A DNA stretch of 64,000 nucleotides from positions 5,193,501-5,257,500 of the forward strand of contig BSQZ01000029.1 of the NCBI GenBank assembly GCA_033239005.1, given 5' to 3'. The notes beneath the pieces were generated by a model that saw only the letters and a program-made list of their open reading frames with translations, made no database searches and was not told the DNA's origin. The position numbers were made by a program, and so were the translations under genes. Below, piece after piece: positions 11,259 through 23,400 of this stretch (position 1 is its first letter; each line of letters starts with the position of its first letter). Origin of the DNA: Lamellibrachia satsuma. Lineage: Eukaryota > Annelida > Polychaeta > Sabellida > Siboglinidae.

Positions 11259-12440
11259 TTGTTCACCAGAAGGCGATACTTGTATTAGGCTTGATTTATA
11301 CCGTTTTCGGCTCTGCTCAATGTTCTGTTACACAAACATGTATCATTTGTGTTTATTATTGGCACAAAGGACATAGATTCAACCGTCTGCTGGTGAGTAA
11401 ACCATCAATGCACGTGACTATATTATTTTTTGTGCACTGACGAAAGATTATTTTTATTGACTTCGCGCATTAATGAAAAGTTAAGTACAAAAGCTTAATT
11501 TTCAAAACGGGGCTAGTTGAGCTACCCATGGCCCAATGGAGGGGTTTCAGTTGGGCAGTTGTTAAAAAACGAAGACGAGTGTTGTTTTACTTCAAAATAC
11601 ATCATGGAAGTAATTTATCAGAGCAAATTGGAACAACAAATAGCTCTAAGTTAGGCAACATATTAGCAGTTAGTCACACTGGTTGCAATGGGCTTATTAG
11701 TCAATATTAATTAAGTATGTTGATTTATTAATTAATGCGTGTTGACTTGTCAGTGACATGTTGCACCCATCATGTAGATGCGTTGGCTGAGTTGTTCTGA
11801 AGTTTGAGTAGAAGGCCTACGTAAATTATACAACTATTTAGCATTTACCCATTGTAACTCAGCCAGTTTACCAACCTTGTTTGAATTAGCCAGCCTACAT
11901 ATAATTAACTACGCATTTTAGATCAATTATCTTGGTCTAAATTTACCAACTAGTAATCATATAGATTATGCAAGTAAGACTAGTTTAATATGATTATGTC
12001 CTAGGTATAATAAAGAATGAGAAATGGCTCAACTAACACTGCTTTCCCCTGCATGTTGCGTGGTATTATTCCGCAGGTGTACCTGACCATTTGATTTTGC
12101 ACGTTATATGTGAAAACAAATATATTTTTGACTTCATATATTTTACTTGCGTTGTGAGACCATAATGATCTGTGGTCCAGTGTGTGTCGCTCAGAGAACC
12201 CAGTCCTGAAGAAATAGTTAAAATTTATAAAGTTTAGCACAAAGTTTATGGTAAAATTTTTTGTAAATAATAACATTAAGAATGTCAAGTTGCACTTGCA
12301 ATTTGGTGCTATTTCAATGAATGTTTTGCTCAATATAAATTAGTTATGAATGCAAAGCACTTCTAGCCACCATGTTCTCACCTTTTTAAAAATGTTCTCA
12401 ATTTAATGTCCATGTTTGTGGACTGAATCATTATCAGGTA
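11259..12440. other. No recognisable feature
   Basis: AT-rich sequence with short, unrelated open frames only (for example about 11528-11707). No family, repeat or RNA gene is recognised. Confidence 0.4.
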
Positions 12441-13360
12441 TTTAATGAGGTCCGATGTTTTATAATTTAATATAATTAATAATATAATATAATATAATTA
12501 ATAATTTAATGAGGTCCAATGTTTTATAATTTAATATAATTAATAATATAATATAATATTATTAATAATTTAATGAGGTCCGATGTTTTATAATTTAATA
12601 TAATTAATAATATAATATAATATAATTAATAATTTAATGAGGTCCGATGTTTTATAATTTAATATAATTAATAATATAATATAATATTATTAATAATTTA
12701 ATGAGGTCCGATGTTTTATAATTTAATATAATTAATAATATAATATAATATAATTAATAATTTAATGAGGTCCGATGTTTTATAATTTAATATAATTAAT
12801 AATATAATATAATATAATTAATAATTTAATGAGGTCCGATGTTTTATAATTTAATATAATTAATAATATAATATAATATTATTAATAATTTAATGAGATC
12901 CGATGTTTTATAATTTAATATAATTAATAATATAATATAATATCATTAATAATTTAATGAGGTCCGATGTTTTATAATTTAATATAATTAATAATATAAT
13001 ATAATATTATTAATAATTTAATGAGGTCCGATGTTTTATAATTTAATATAATTAATAATATAATATAATATAATTAATAATTTAATGAGGTCCGATGTTT
13101 TATAATTTAATAAATTAATAATATAATATAATATTATTAATAATTTAATGAGGTCCGATGTTTTATAATTTAATATAATTAATAATATAATATAATATAA
13201 TTAATAATTTAATGAGGTCCGATGTTTTATAATTTAATATAATTAATAGTATAATATAATATTATTAATAATTTAATGAGGTCCGATGTTTTATAATTTA
13301 ATATAATTAATAATATAAAAAAATATAATTTAATGAGGTCGATGTTTTATAATTTGCTCG
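12441..13360. repeat. 64-bp AT-rich satellite, ~14 units
   Basis: GAGGTCCGATG recurs at 12447, 12511, 12575, 12639, 12703, 12767, 12831, 12895, 12959, 13023, 13087, 13150, 13214, 13278 and 13337, giving a 64-base period with one 63-base unit and a degraded end. The rest of each unit is AT only (TTATAATTTAATATAATTAA and similar). Units fall into two classes, ending ATATAATTAATAATT or ATATTATTAATAATT, which mostly alternate. Confidence 0.95.
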
Positions 13361-14278
13361 CAAATTTCCATTGTTTTGTCTGAACACCAACACATGGTTC
13401 AGTGCCCGTTGGCCCCCTGCTGTGGTAAAGAGTGGGTGGATCATAAAGGATGACATAAATACATGTTCAACCTCAGCAACTAAACAACATGTGTTAACAT
13501 GGAAGCTTGTTAATGGCAATTTATGTAGATGATTATATGAATGTCATTGTACAACGACAATGTTCTTTAGTGTGAAACTATTTTGTGCTGCAATATACGC
13601 CGTTCTCCAAAACGGTACGAGTGAAACCTGGTTACGCGCATTAATCTAGGCACTTCCAGAATTCGTGAACTCAAGCGCTTGGGCCAATTCTCAACATGTC
13701 GCAGGCTGCGCCAATTGTACACTAGGTGATGACTGGCTCACCCCATCGGCTTGTCTCCAAGTCTAAAAACGAGTTGTGTTGCATCATTACGTAATCATTA
13801 CGTAATCATTACGTAATCATTACGTAATCACCCGGGATGGGAAGGAACCTTATTGTTAACCATCATTTGTACCGGCCACGCATTTTTTCCTATAGTTGAA
13901 ATCAACATCGGTCGCCACACTAATTCTTTGGAAATCACTCTTTGTTAGCGTTACGTTAGCAGGAAATATAAGAACTTTTCGCCGTCATCTGAAGACCTGT
14001 CTTTTAAATCTTATTCTTCTTAGTTCCTCAGTGTATCCATCAATATGTTCAAAATAAAAAAATGATATGCTGATCTGATACTGCCTAACCCTTGATGCGC
14101 CGTGGTCGGGTCCCTGGGGGTTTTCACGCACCATAAATATCTTATTGTATATGTTACGTGGTTCGCCCATCTCTATGGTAACACTGGCATTAGTTTGGTA
14201 TTCTTTGCAAAGGGACCAGACATGTTTGGCCCGTTGTACAGCTACATGTGCTATTTGAAATATTGCATTTGTTTAGAT
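13361..14278. other. Non-coding stretch with a 4x 11-bp palindromic repeat
   Basis: No gene is recognised. At about 13787-13829 the unit CATTACGTAAT repeats four times; its core TTACGTAA is a perfect palindrome. The rest is unremarkable. Confidence 0.5.
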
Positions 14279-14552
14279 AGCGAATAGATCTGGCGATTAC
14301 AAATACAATATTCAAATATTCGGGCAGCTTCTACTGATACTTACCGACGGAAAGTGTGAACCGCCACAATGAAAACTGATATAATAGTTTCTGTGTGGAT
14401 TCGTGGATGGAAATAAATGCACATATCGTTGACAACAATCCCAGAATGCATTTCATTAAGGGTTGGTCGCCATGTTTGTCTGAAATGTTGGTAACCAATC
14501 AATATAGAGGCTACCAGAAGTGTTATATTTGTAATCGCCAGATGCATTCGCT
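14279..14552. mobile_element. MITE with 30-bp terminal inverted repeats
   Basis: The left end, AGCGAATAGATCTGGCGATT then ACAAATACAA (14279-14308), is matched in reverse complement at 14523-14552 with about three differences. The 274-bp body has no transposase. This is the layout of a non-autonomous DNA transposon. The superfamily is not assignable because no clear target-site duplication is seen. Confidence 0.6.
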
Positions 14553-15520
14553 GAGTTAAGGAAATGTATCATGATATATCTAATTGAATGAAATAAAAAT
14601 AATTATATACGTAACAATTCTATATATTGTTTTACCGGGCGAATCAAATAATCGCGTGTCTATGCCAGAGCGGGCTCCACCAAGGTTAAACATTAGATCG
14701 ACACATTTTTTTGCTCCGATAGTAGCATTGCGATTCTTAAAGAAAAATAAAAATCATGGCTTTGTGACTATGTACGTAAAACAGTTAATAAAACTAACCA
14801 TTTGCTCAAACCACCATACGACCGCGTTTCACTTCATTTTTGCAACGACAGTTATTCAAGTTGTGTTTTGGTGGCAGGCATGACTCCCAAACCGTGAGTC
14901 AAACATTTGTGGTTTTTGGCATATTTCTTTGGCATGTTTAACAAACTCCACATTTTCGTAAATGGGCCGTGTATGTATCTATATATGGGGTATGTATGAG
15001 GACATTCTATATTTCGTGGAATGTGCATGTTCATTTTGACGTGAATGCGTTAGAACCAAACCGGCATCCCGCCAATATTCTTTGCAAGAGGCCAAAATCG
15101 GCTCCGTGGCTGCAGTTGCTTTGTTCGTCCTGGACAATGCGGCTATACTGCGGCTATGGCTGCGATGTACGAACTTAATTATAGAGTTTGATAATGTGAA
15201 TTTATATAATTAAACTTACTGTTTAAATCACAAACAAATGTCAATGTACTAATTGATAACGTCACCACATGAGCCTACGCAAACCCATAATTAGTAGATT
15301 ACATAGGTTCTTAGACTCAGTAGCGTATTTCGGGGAGTCCGTTGAGGGCATTTCCCCATTTGGCTTACATTCCCGTCCCCTTATTTTCCCGTTGAATCGT
15401 TACTTGGTGTCATGGGTGACTTTGGTCTTCCCCTTTGGGATTTCTTAGATACACCAATGCTTATACTGTGCGGACATATATTCGGAGTGTAGGAAAGGTG
15501 AAGGATGGGTGCAACGTGTC
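14553..15520. other. No recognisable feature
   Basis: Mixed-composition DNA. Open frames here (for example 14584-14880) have no family signature. Confidence 0.35.
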
Positions 15521-15524
15521 GGTA

Positions 15525-15632
15525 GTGGCCAGTAGGCACGCGGGAGTGGCCAGTGGGCACGCGGGAGTGGCCAGTGGGCAAGCGGGAGTGGCCAGTGGGC
15601 ACGCGGGAGTGGCCAGTGGGCACGCGGGAGTG
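15525..15632. repeat. 21-bp minisatellite, ~5-6 units
   Basis: The unit GTGGCCAGTGGGCACGCGGG plus A repeats with single-base variants. Because 21 is a multiple of three, several frames stay open through it (TGHSRVP-type repeats). These are not considered genes. Confidence 0.9.
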
Positions 15633-16784
15633 TGCGTTGGGCATTTGCGTGCGAGATGTGTACCGATGACCGAGTGAAATGGTATATCTTTGGTCTCAAT
15701 TTTGTTGTCATTAAAACAGGTATCTTTTAAAAGCACGTTTGATTAATAGTACTTACTAAGATAGGTAACAACATAAAAACTGTTTTTATACAAAAATATA
15801 AAATGTAGGTCAATCCTCGCTTAAGGTGCCCGCTCTACCGTCCGTTCCCCGATATATCTGCTGAGGATGCCGTAGTGGTCTGACTTCGCACTCGACTCAT
15901 CGTGACTTCGCATAGTGCTTCAGTGTTTATAATCGTAGTACTAAGCATAGACTAGACTGGACGCTCGTGCCAATAGTCGAACGTTGCCGCTTTCGCCACG
16001 CAGATTGCTGGGTCGTGCGTACGCATCTGTTAGCGCGCGTATCGAGTTACAAGCTGCCCTTTCTAGGAGGCGCCGAGTGAGAGCCTTCCTCGAATAACTG
16101 CGCAGGGGCGTGTCAAAGGCAGCGAAAAACGGACACTGGGAGGTAGATATTGCACGATGCCTGGCGTTTGACCGCTCCTGCGTCTATATTAGCCGAGTTG
16201 GTTTAATGTACGAACCACCACCATTTCAAGCATACATACAGAGTTACAAACTACTTGATATTAAAGATACATGGAAAACGTAACTCACTCATATGTATAA
16301 TATTATAGTGTACACATATACGTACGAGTGCGTACAAACAAACAGTCAAACAAAAAACAAACAGTGAAACGTCATGTTCGGGTCATCATAATAATCAAAT
16401 ATCGTGTACTTCCTGTACTACTGCGGCAGTTTGGCTACAACCCCTCATCTGTTGACGAACGGTGGATTTGAAACGCCCCCTCCTACGTAGGCATACGGAG
16501 GAGATTTCCCGACTAACGTAAGACTTTAGCGTTATCACTGCCTGCCCGCTGCCTAATGAGATGCACGTATGTGGACGTAGGTCGTTCTCCCGTGCAGCCA
16601 GCATGACCTCTTGCTAACTCGGTGACGGGGAAATAACTGACTTCCGCCATCTTCTGCGCAAAATACACTACCAGAATCGACAAGAACAGCTACAGTCAAG
16701 TAACTAATGTTGTTACGTATTTTGTTTGAGCATAAATAGGGTTTCTTCAAATGTAGATGTCGATGTGCGTACATATATGCATGT
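15633..16784. other. No recognisable gene
   Basis: A weak tRNA-like block occurs near 15857-15890 (GCCGTAGTGGTCTGACTTCG) but lacks a B box. Nothing else is supported. Confidence 0.35.
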
Positions 16785-16888
16785 GTATGTATGTATGTAT
16801 GTATGTATGTATGTATGTATGTATGTATGTATGTATGTATGTGTGTATGTGTGTATGTGTGTGTATTACCTTTCAGTGTTCGCACACA

Positions 16889-16945
<57 letters not shown>

Positions 16946-16946
16946 T
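16785..16946. repeat. Compound microsatellite (TATG)n-(ACGC)n-(AC)n
   Basis: (TATG)n at about 16785-16864, a 20-base spacer, (ACGC)n at about 16885-16920, then (AC)n to 16946. Confidence 0.95.
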
Positions 16947-18040
16947 ATGTATGAAGCTCAATTCTGAAGCTTTATGTAAGCTAAGACACGCGGGAGAATC
17001 CGATCCACATTCCCACAGAGTATGAGACGCCGTCGTAACAACTTCTTGTAAGAGAGTTATAGTAAACTTAACCGTATTGTTCCCAGATCAATTGTTGGCC
17101 ACTTTAGTAAGCTGAAGAGAGACAATCTCCAGACACGTTTGTAATACACTGACTTAGGTAAGACTGCAACATTTACCAACATGGTACTGTTATCCCAAAA
17201 GGCAGTCCAAACTTAGTGAACAATAGCAGTCTGCGCCCCACGGCCATGTATTCCGATACATCTGGAACGTATTCAGTGAGCAGCTTCTGTATGACTCCTT
17301 GGTAACTAGCTGTCGACTAGTGCAATCACTTACTGCCACTGCCTTTCGCAGAAATAGCGCTACCATAAACTACACGAACAACAGCTTTCTAATAACAATT
17401 GTTATTACACCGACAACGTTTTTTATGAAGTAACTATTTTATTCTTCTGCCGTATTTCTCCGAGTTTGCACGACGTACGAATATCGCTGACATTTCGCCA
17501 CGTGGTTGGCGTTGTCTTACGGTAATGACGTACACAAACGCGATACATATTAACTCAGTGTTGCTAGGCAACGCGGACTAACTTGTTTAGTTGTGCGACG
17601 GGAGAGTTAACGCTAAAAAAGGCCAGGCCTAGATAACTTGCTGACTGTTGGATGCAGCTAAGGGACACGTTCGCGTGTAGGCAACGCTATGTTACCTGGT
17701 GCTAGAAATATAAAAATTGTGCTTGTATTTACGCACAACTTACAGCATATTCTATAATTATAGCTAAACTACATATCGCTGTCTGGCAACGGCAGTTATA
17801 TGATATTTATCATAACATTTCAATATCTCTCATAAATCTTATTAATTTAAATGTGTATTACTCTATCTGACGTAGATATCATTGAACAGCTTTAGCTAAG
17901 GATGTGGTTACTCGGTTAAACAAAGTACCTAATGATCGTGTTAATGCTAACTGCGTGAAAACGTTTAAAACTTAAATAGACGGATATTATGATAAGGGCG
18001 GACTATACATTTATATATAGTCCGGACTATACATTTATGA
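16947..18040. other. No recognisable gene
   Basis: Near 18003-18040 the string GGACTATACATTTAT occurs twice in direct order, and TATAGTCC lets the first copy fold back on itself. Otherwise nothing is recognised. Confidence 0.35.
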
Positions 18041-18041
18041 A

Positions 18042-18122
18042 TAATTGTTGGACTCCGGATAAGCCAATATTCACTTGCCATCTAGAGCTTGTTACCACGG
18101 GTGGCAATCTTGTTAACTGTCA
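18042..18122 (+). mobile_element. CR1-family LINE 3' tail copy
   Basis: TGTTGGACTC, GATAAGCCAAT, CACTTGCCATCT and GGCAATCTTGTTAA appear here in the same order and spacing class as in the 3' UTR of the CR1-like LINE at about 53748-53829. No RT sequence precedes it, so it is either an extreme 5' truncation or a SINE carrying a LINE tail. Confidence 0.65.
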
Positions 18123-18326
18123 TTAAACCGACGTTTATGTCGAACATTTGGTAGCAATGTTATGGAGCTGTTTTCTTGTAGGACAACCTTCAACCGGACT
18201 CCAACTGTATCAGTACATCTACTTGTATCCAGAAAAAACATCCTAAGCCGAAACTACGAGTAATTTCGGACGCGAATATTAATCGTGATTACAAAACTCA
18301 TGACCTTTGGTGCACCAACCAGTTTG

Positions 18327-18328
18327 TG

Positions 18329-18379
<51 letters not shown>

Positions 18380-18380
18380 T
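18327..18380. repeat. (GCGT)n microsatellite
   Basis: About twelve GCGT units, the complement orientation of the ACGC arrays. Confidence 0.95.
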
Positions 18381-18834
18381 TATATTTTTACACCGGACAT
18401 GGAATTGGTGTTTTATTCATTAACGGTAGACCTACTCTCATTTCTATTCCGGCTCTACAATAAAATGACATTATAACAATTAATAAAAACTTGTTAACTT
18501 TATACGGATGAATTAAAATAAATAACTGATTCCAAGCTTATAACAAGTTGTGCACATTGCGCATTTACATTTTGCATTTCCTATATGGCGCATGCGCGCC
18601 TTAACCCATATAACAATGATGCATTAAACAGCATAAAAGGGAACTACTTTGTGACGCGGATTGTCTCGATGTTCATGGAGTGCGCGAGTTTTTCCATCAG
18701 TGTTACATAATTTAACTGGATGATTATTATCCTCTGATAATTTGTACGCGCTACAGGGATCTGTCATTGTTGCAATGACATCTATCACTAGACTACATTT
18801 GATAACATGACGTCAGATTCTGTGCACAGACACT

Positions 18835-18844
18835 TTTATTTATT
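18835..18844 (-). terminator. Tandem poly(A) signals, distal
   Basis: On the minus strand two overlapping AATAAA hexamers (AATAAATAAA) follow the hairpin by about 40 bases. This suggests a distal 3' end for the RLC transcript, about 1.2 kb after its stop codon. It is an inference; no transcript data are available. Confidence 0.4.
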
Positions 18845-18883
18845 TACAAAATCTACAACACCCCGGCGTTGACCAGCATGCAA

Positions 18884-18925
18884 GGACGTGCCGAGGTGGG
18901 GGCAGAACCCCACCCCGGCACGTCC
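18884..18925 (-). other. 18-bp hairpin in presumed RLC 3' UTR
   Basis: Arms 18884-18901 and 18908-18925 are inverted copies around a 6-base loop. On the plus strand position 894 against 915 is an A-C mismatch. On the minus strand the same pair becomes U-G, so all 18 pairs form in RNA of the RLC sense strand. It is too short for a standard microRNA precursor. A 3'-UTR structural element is the simplest reading. Confidence 0.6.
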
Positions 18926-19049
18926 ACTCGTAGGTCAAATGCATATTCCACACTCCAATCGTGAAAGTACAAGACACGTAAAATAATATTAAGAATATAT
19001 GAAGCATGAATTTCTCATTACAGTCTTCGACAGGTCAAATGATTAAAAT

Positions 19050-20060
19050 GCATCTCCCATTTCCATCGGCGCGGCAGCGTCACGTGACACCGGTCGACAC
19101 ACTGCGCAGGCGCGACAGTCAGCCGCGCTAAACTGCAGAAATTATTTATTTATAGCTTGCTCTCGTCTTTCCTACACGGCACTCTGCCTGGTGGTAGAGG
19201 GAACCGTCTACCTTTCGCGGGGGAGTCAGCCCGGCCGAAAATAACTCCGGGATGCCGGTTGAAGTGCTCGCAGCAGCGCGGACGGAGGCGGAGCAGCCGT
19301 TCCCCGCCCCGCGCCGTCGCCGACACAGCTGGCTGTATAAGGAAGGCGGCCGCCCAACTAGCAATGCTCGTTCCTGCTCTGCCAACAGATACGGCAGTGC
19401 CCCGGAACGTGTATAACACCGGGGCGACGCCGTCGGATGCGATGGTCCGCAAGTGGAATGCGTGTGAATCTTTGGCACGAACATAAACAGGCTTCGAGTT
19501 AGGCGGCTACGGCTAAGGGACCTATCTGAGAAACACCCGTGTTGTGAAATAACTCCCCCCCGCGCGGCAACGTTTAGACGACAAACTACGAAGCAGTGGA
19601 CGATTGTACGGGACAAGGTTTATTGTCTCGCGGTAAAACTGAAACAGAACGCATTTTCCTTGACCAGTTAATGTTCTTGAAATATAAACACAGACCGGTA
19701 GTGAAAGGCCGTAAATTATGTCAAACATTGATGATGCGTACTGGCACGCGAACACGCGCGAGTTCGCCTGGCAGTGCGCAGTCTCTGTCCTCTAAGGCGG
19801 CGGACTGATCCCACAGCTAACTGCGAACGCAGTCGGCGTCGGTTTTCGACTCAACGAAATCTAGAGACGCGGACGGCCGGTGCGCGGGTTGATCCCGGCC
19901 GGCATTCGGAGCGCGGACGGACAGACCGGGTGGCGCGAGCGCAGACTGTCCGACGGTGGTCGTAGGCCGGACATTAAAGAAGTAGCGCAGGCAGTGTCTG
20001 TCGACGGTGGGGTTGGGTACTCGATGGCGTAGGCGTGAGACGGCGGATGGCGGCGGCGAA
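19050..20060. other. G+C- and CpG-rich stretch downstream of RLC stop
   Basis: The composition changes sharply from AT-rich flanks to CpG-rich, for example around 19200-19340 and 19850-19980. It may be the RLC 3' UTR, a CpG-rich promoter of an unseen transcript (TGTATAAGGAAGG near 19333), or both. The 156-codon minus frame 19616-19146 lies here but has no recognisable domain. Confidence 0.4.
19145..19150 (-). terminator. Poly(A) signal, proximal
   Basis: AATAAA on the minus strand about 920 bases after the RLC stop codon. Use of this site would leave the 18.9-kb hairpin out of the message. Confidence 0.35.
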
Positions 20061-20066
20061 CGGTGT

Positions 20067-20162
20067 TTAATCTTCTTCTTTACCGCGCTTGATGATCTGC
20101 ACGAACTTCAGGTAGTCCAGTTGGCCGCCCTCGATCGGAGCCTCCTTCCATGTTTGTTTAAC
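20067..20162 (-). CDS. RLC exon 7 (terminal coding exon)
   Basis: Encodes VKQTWKEAPIEGGQLDYLKF through RGKEED and the TAA stop at 20067-20069. The acceptor is TTCAG at its high-coordinate edge. It completes EF-hand 4. Confidence 0.93.
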   Translation of the reverse strand, partial: VKQTWKEAPIEGGQLDYLKFVQIIKRGKEED

Positions 20163-20369
20163 CTGAAGCCAACAACGAGTACTATGCTGTATCGTTGTTT
20201 CAACTTAACACACCAGACGGTTTCAAAGACCGAACTGAATCTAAAGACAACAACGGTTTCAAAGACTGGGCATGTATTCTCCGTAATTTATTTTTAATAC
20301 TAATAATAAATAATAATATGTGGGAATTTCGTAGACCATGTTACGACGAAGAATTCTTGCACCGACACA

Positions 20370-20437
<68 letters not shown>

Positions 20438-23400
20438 CGTACACCCGCTCACACACACACACACACACACACGCACGCACGCACGCACATCTGCCCACAC
20501 ACGTACACACGCGCGCGCGCGCGCGCGCACGCGTGTACACCATAAGCAGGCTATGCATCTAGACTGTATCTGTCTATTCTTGGCAGGTCCGCTAACATAT
20601 CGGTTTATTCATTGACCTGTGGATTAGTATCTGGACTACACGTACCTCATCTTTGCTGAACTGGTCACCGACATTCATGAGCAGATCTTTTACGCTGCAA
20701 AGCAAAAATGATACTAAGTCGGAGGGCAACATTCACCAGAATATCGTTTACTGGAACCTTTGAAACAATATTTGTGACTCACAATTACTGTACGTATTTA
20801 CTCCGCTAAAGCCCCCAAACACCCCTTTCTGGCTGAGGTCCCTAGCTTTCCCTAGGTTTCACACGTAATCTGACATTGTAAAATAAATTTGCTGAGGACA
20901 CATGGAACTACATAACGGCCCCCAGTTTGGGAACCCCTGATGTAGAAAACTACACTTTAATAATGATATTAGTAATGCAATTTCTAGGATTTTTATAGTT
21001 GTAGACTAAGACATCGCTAACCAGAGAGTGTGTTTACGATCGGTACGATCGTTGTGGAAGATAACTCAACTATAGTAAATTTACTATTCCACAGTTCCAC
21101 CTCCCCAACTCTTCCACAATTCCGCCTCCCCAATTCTTCCACAGTTCCACCTCCCCAACTCTTCCACAGTTCCGCCTCCCCAACTCTTCCACAGTTCCAC
21201 CTCCCCAACTCTTCAACAGTTCCACCTCCACAACTCTTCCACAGTTCCACCTCCCCAACTCTTCCACAGTTCCACCTCCCCTCCCCATACACCCTTCAAG
21301 TTCAATTCTCCTGCTTCCTCCCTTTGACCATGCCCTCTTCCCTGGACCCATATGTCCCTCCATGACTCTGCCACTACGTTCTTTGTCTTCCTTCATTCAC
21401 GATCATTTATTTAAAGCTATCCTGCTAGTAAAGCCTAAAGCATAAACTACATACACCTTTCTTAACGTCAACAGGTAATACATTAATATCAACTGAAACT
21501 CTTAAAACACAAATGTCACTTTCAATAATTTACGTCTACATAACAATTAGTCACCATGATAACATGTTATCATCGAAAAAATTATGCTTTATCATATAAG
21601 TATTCAGTTGAATTGATTTCTACACGCAGTAAGTAAACACCCACGATAATTACAACTTGGTTTTTAATTTGAATAATTATCGTTGTACCAGCCTTTTTTG
21701 TTTACAAGACACGACCAATACTGATTTAAAGCTACCTCGGCAATTCAATTTGTCGCTCGTCTAATTTTATAAAACATCGAACCTTTCTTGTATCCACTAT
21801 GATATGCTGGTTTCAGCAAATGTCTTATTTCGTTTAGACGCAATAATCGGACAATAATGTCGGTTCGGTCTAATCTAAATTCGACAAAAAAAGAGAGCAA
21901 AAGTGGCTACGGGAGGCCCACCTCTATATACAAAACCACGAGGTTAATCACACTTTCGCAAGTTACCCCATGTTACGATAAAAGTAAATTCTTTTGAGGA
22001 TTTTAACAAAAGGACGCATTGATTTTATAAACAAGACTGCGCATATTACATTAAGCTATTTACACACACCACGTGCTTAGATATCGAAGGACCTGATTCA
22101 CGATGAGCTAATTGAATTGCGCGGGCAGCTTTATGACTAGCGACCAAATAGCAAAACACTTACAACTCTTCCGACAGCTGGCCCTTGCCTGACTCGTCGA
22201 ACATCGCGAAGGCATCTCTTAACGTGTTCTCGGGGTCTGTGCCTGTTGGGACCACCAGATGGCGCATCAGTGACATCGCTCGTACACCCAACAGACATTG
22301 GGTTAATGGCGAAAGTATACCTCTAACGTGTACCAATTTACTCAATGAAGTTTTTATTTCGTTTTTTATTTCCATCAGCGAGTTCTTGTTTCATACCAAA
22401 CGCATAAAGCATTTACTACTGGATATGTTACCAATTGCGTAATTTGACATGTTGATATCAGGCGTTCAATTAAACACTTAGTCGTCATACGTCATACGTG
22501 TGTGTTTAATCAATAGCATCGTGTTTCACACCGTCTTGACATATAATTTCCAGCAGTACGCTGTCACATCAACAATTCGAATAGCTGAACAAAAGTTGGA
22601 CGAATTCAAAACAAAATCGACACATAAACTGTACAACTTATATAAATTAAATATTGTTAACAGCTTAGACTAAAGGCAACCGGAATGTCGCCCCTACGGT
22701 GAAGCAATGTTAACTAATTATTAACTATGTTATTGATATTGATCTAAATTCGACACATTTCACCAACAAATTGCACTAAAACGCTCTACGTAAAATCAAA
22801 TAATAGTAAAGAGAAAAATGAGTTACTTCGTATGATGAAAACTATTTGACGACGTAACACACTATGCGAAAATGCAGTAACAGTGTAACACACCTACCGA
22901 CTCAGGAAACTGAATCAGAAGTGGGCGCTAGGGAGCCCTGGCGTCTGGTCGCACCATTACCGTCAAACGAGTAACGAAAACAAAACTGCGTGCAAAATAA
23001 GACAGGTGCAGATCGCAAGGTTATCGCGTTTAGTTGGACACAGAGTGGCGAGGTAGGCATACACACGTACACACGTACACAACTGCTACAGATGGACGAA
23101 GAGGGAGAGACAGAGAAAAGTGTAAGTGCGGCGGTGTGAAACTACTACACAGGGCATGCAACCGGCGAGGCAACCGGGCTGAACGATAGGTGTACCCACA
23201 ATGCAACTGGCAATCCAAAGTTAAGACAGAAACGGTGGCTTCAAAATTTAATCATTTCAAAAAGCGCGTTGGCTTTGCAAAAATAAGAACGAATTTCCAA
23301 TAAATTATAAACGTAAAATAACGTACCGACTTTGTAGCGATGGTTTAGCTGATGTCTTACGCGACGTGAAAACGTTCTCATAAATGTATTTTCGTTCACT

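Noticed and set aside
15855..15920. tRNA-like text with GTAGTGGTCTGA
   Set aside because: No B box, no pairing stems and no terminator.
19146..19616. 156-codon minus-strand frame downstream of RLC
   Set aside because: It lies in a CpG-rich stretch where long frames arise by composition, competing frames exist on both strands, and no family motif is seen.
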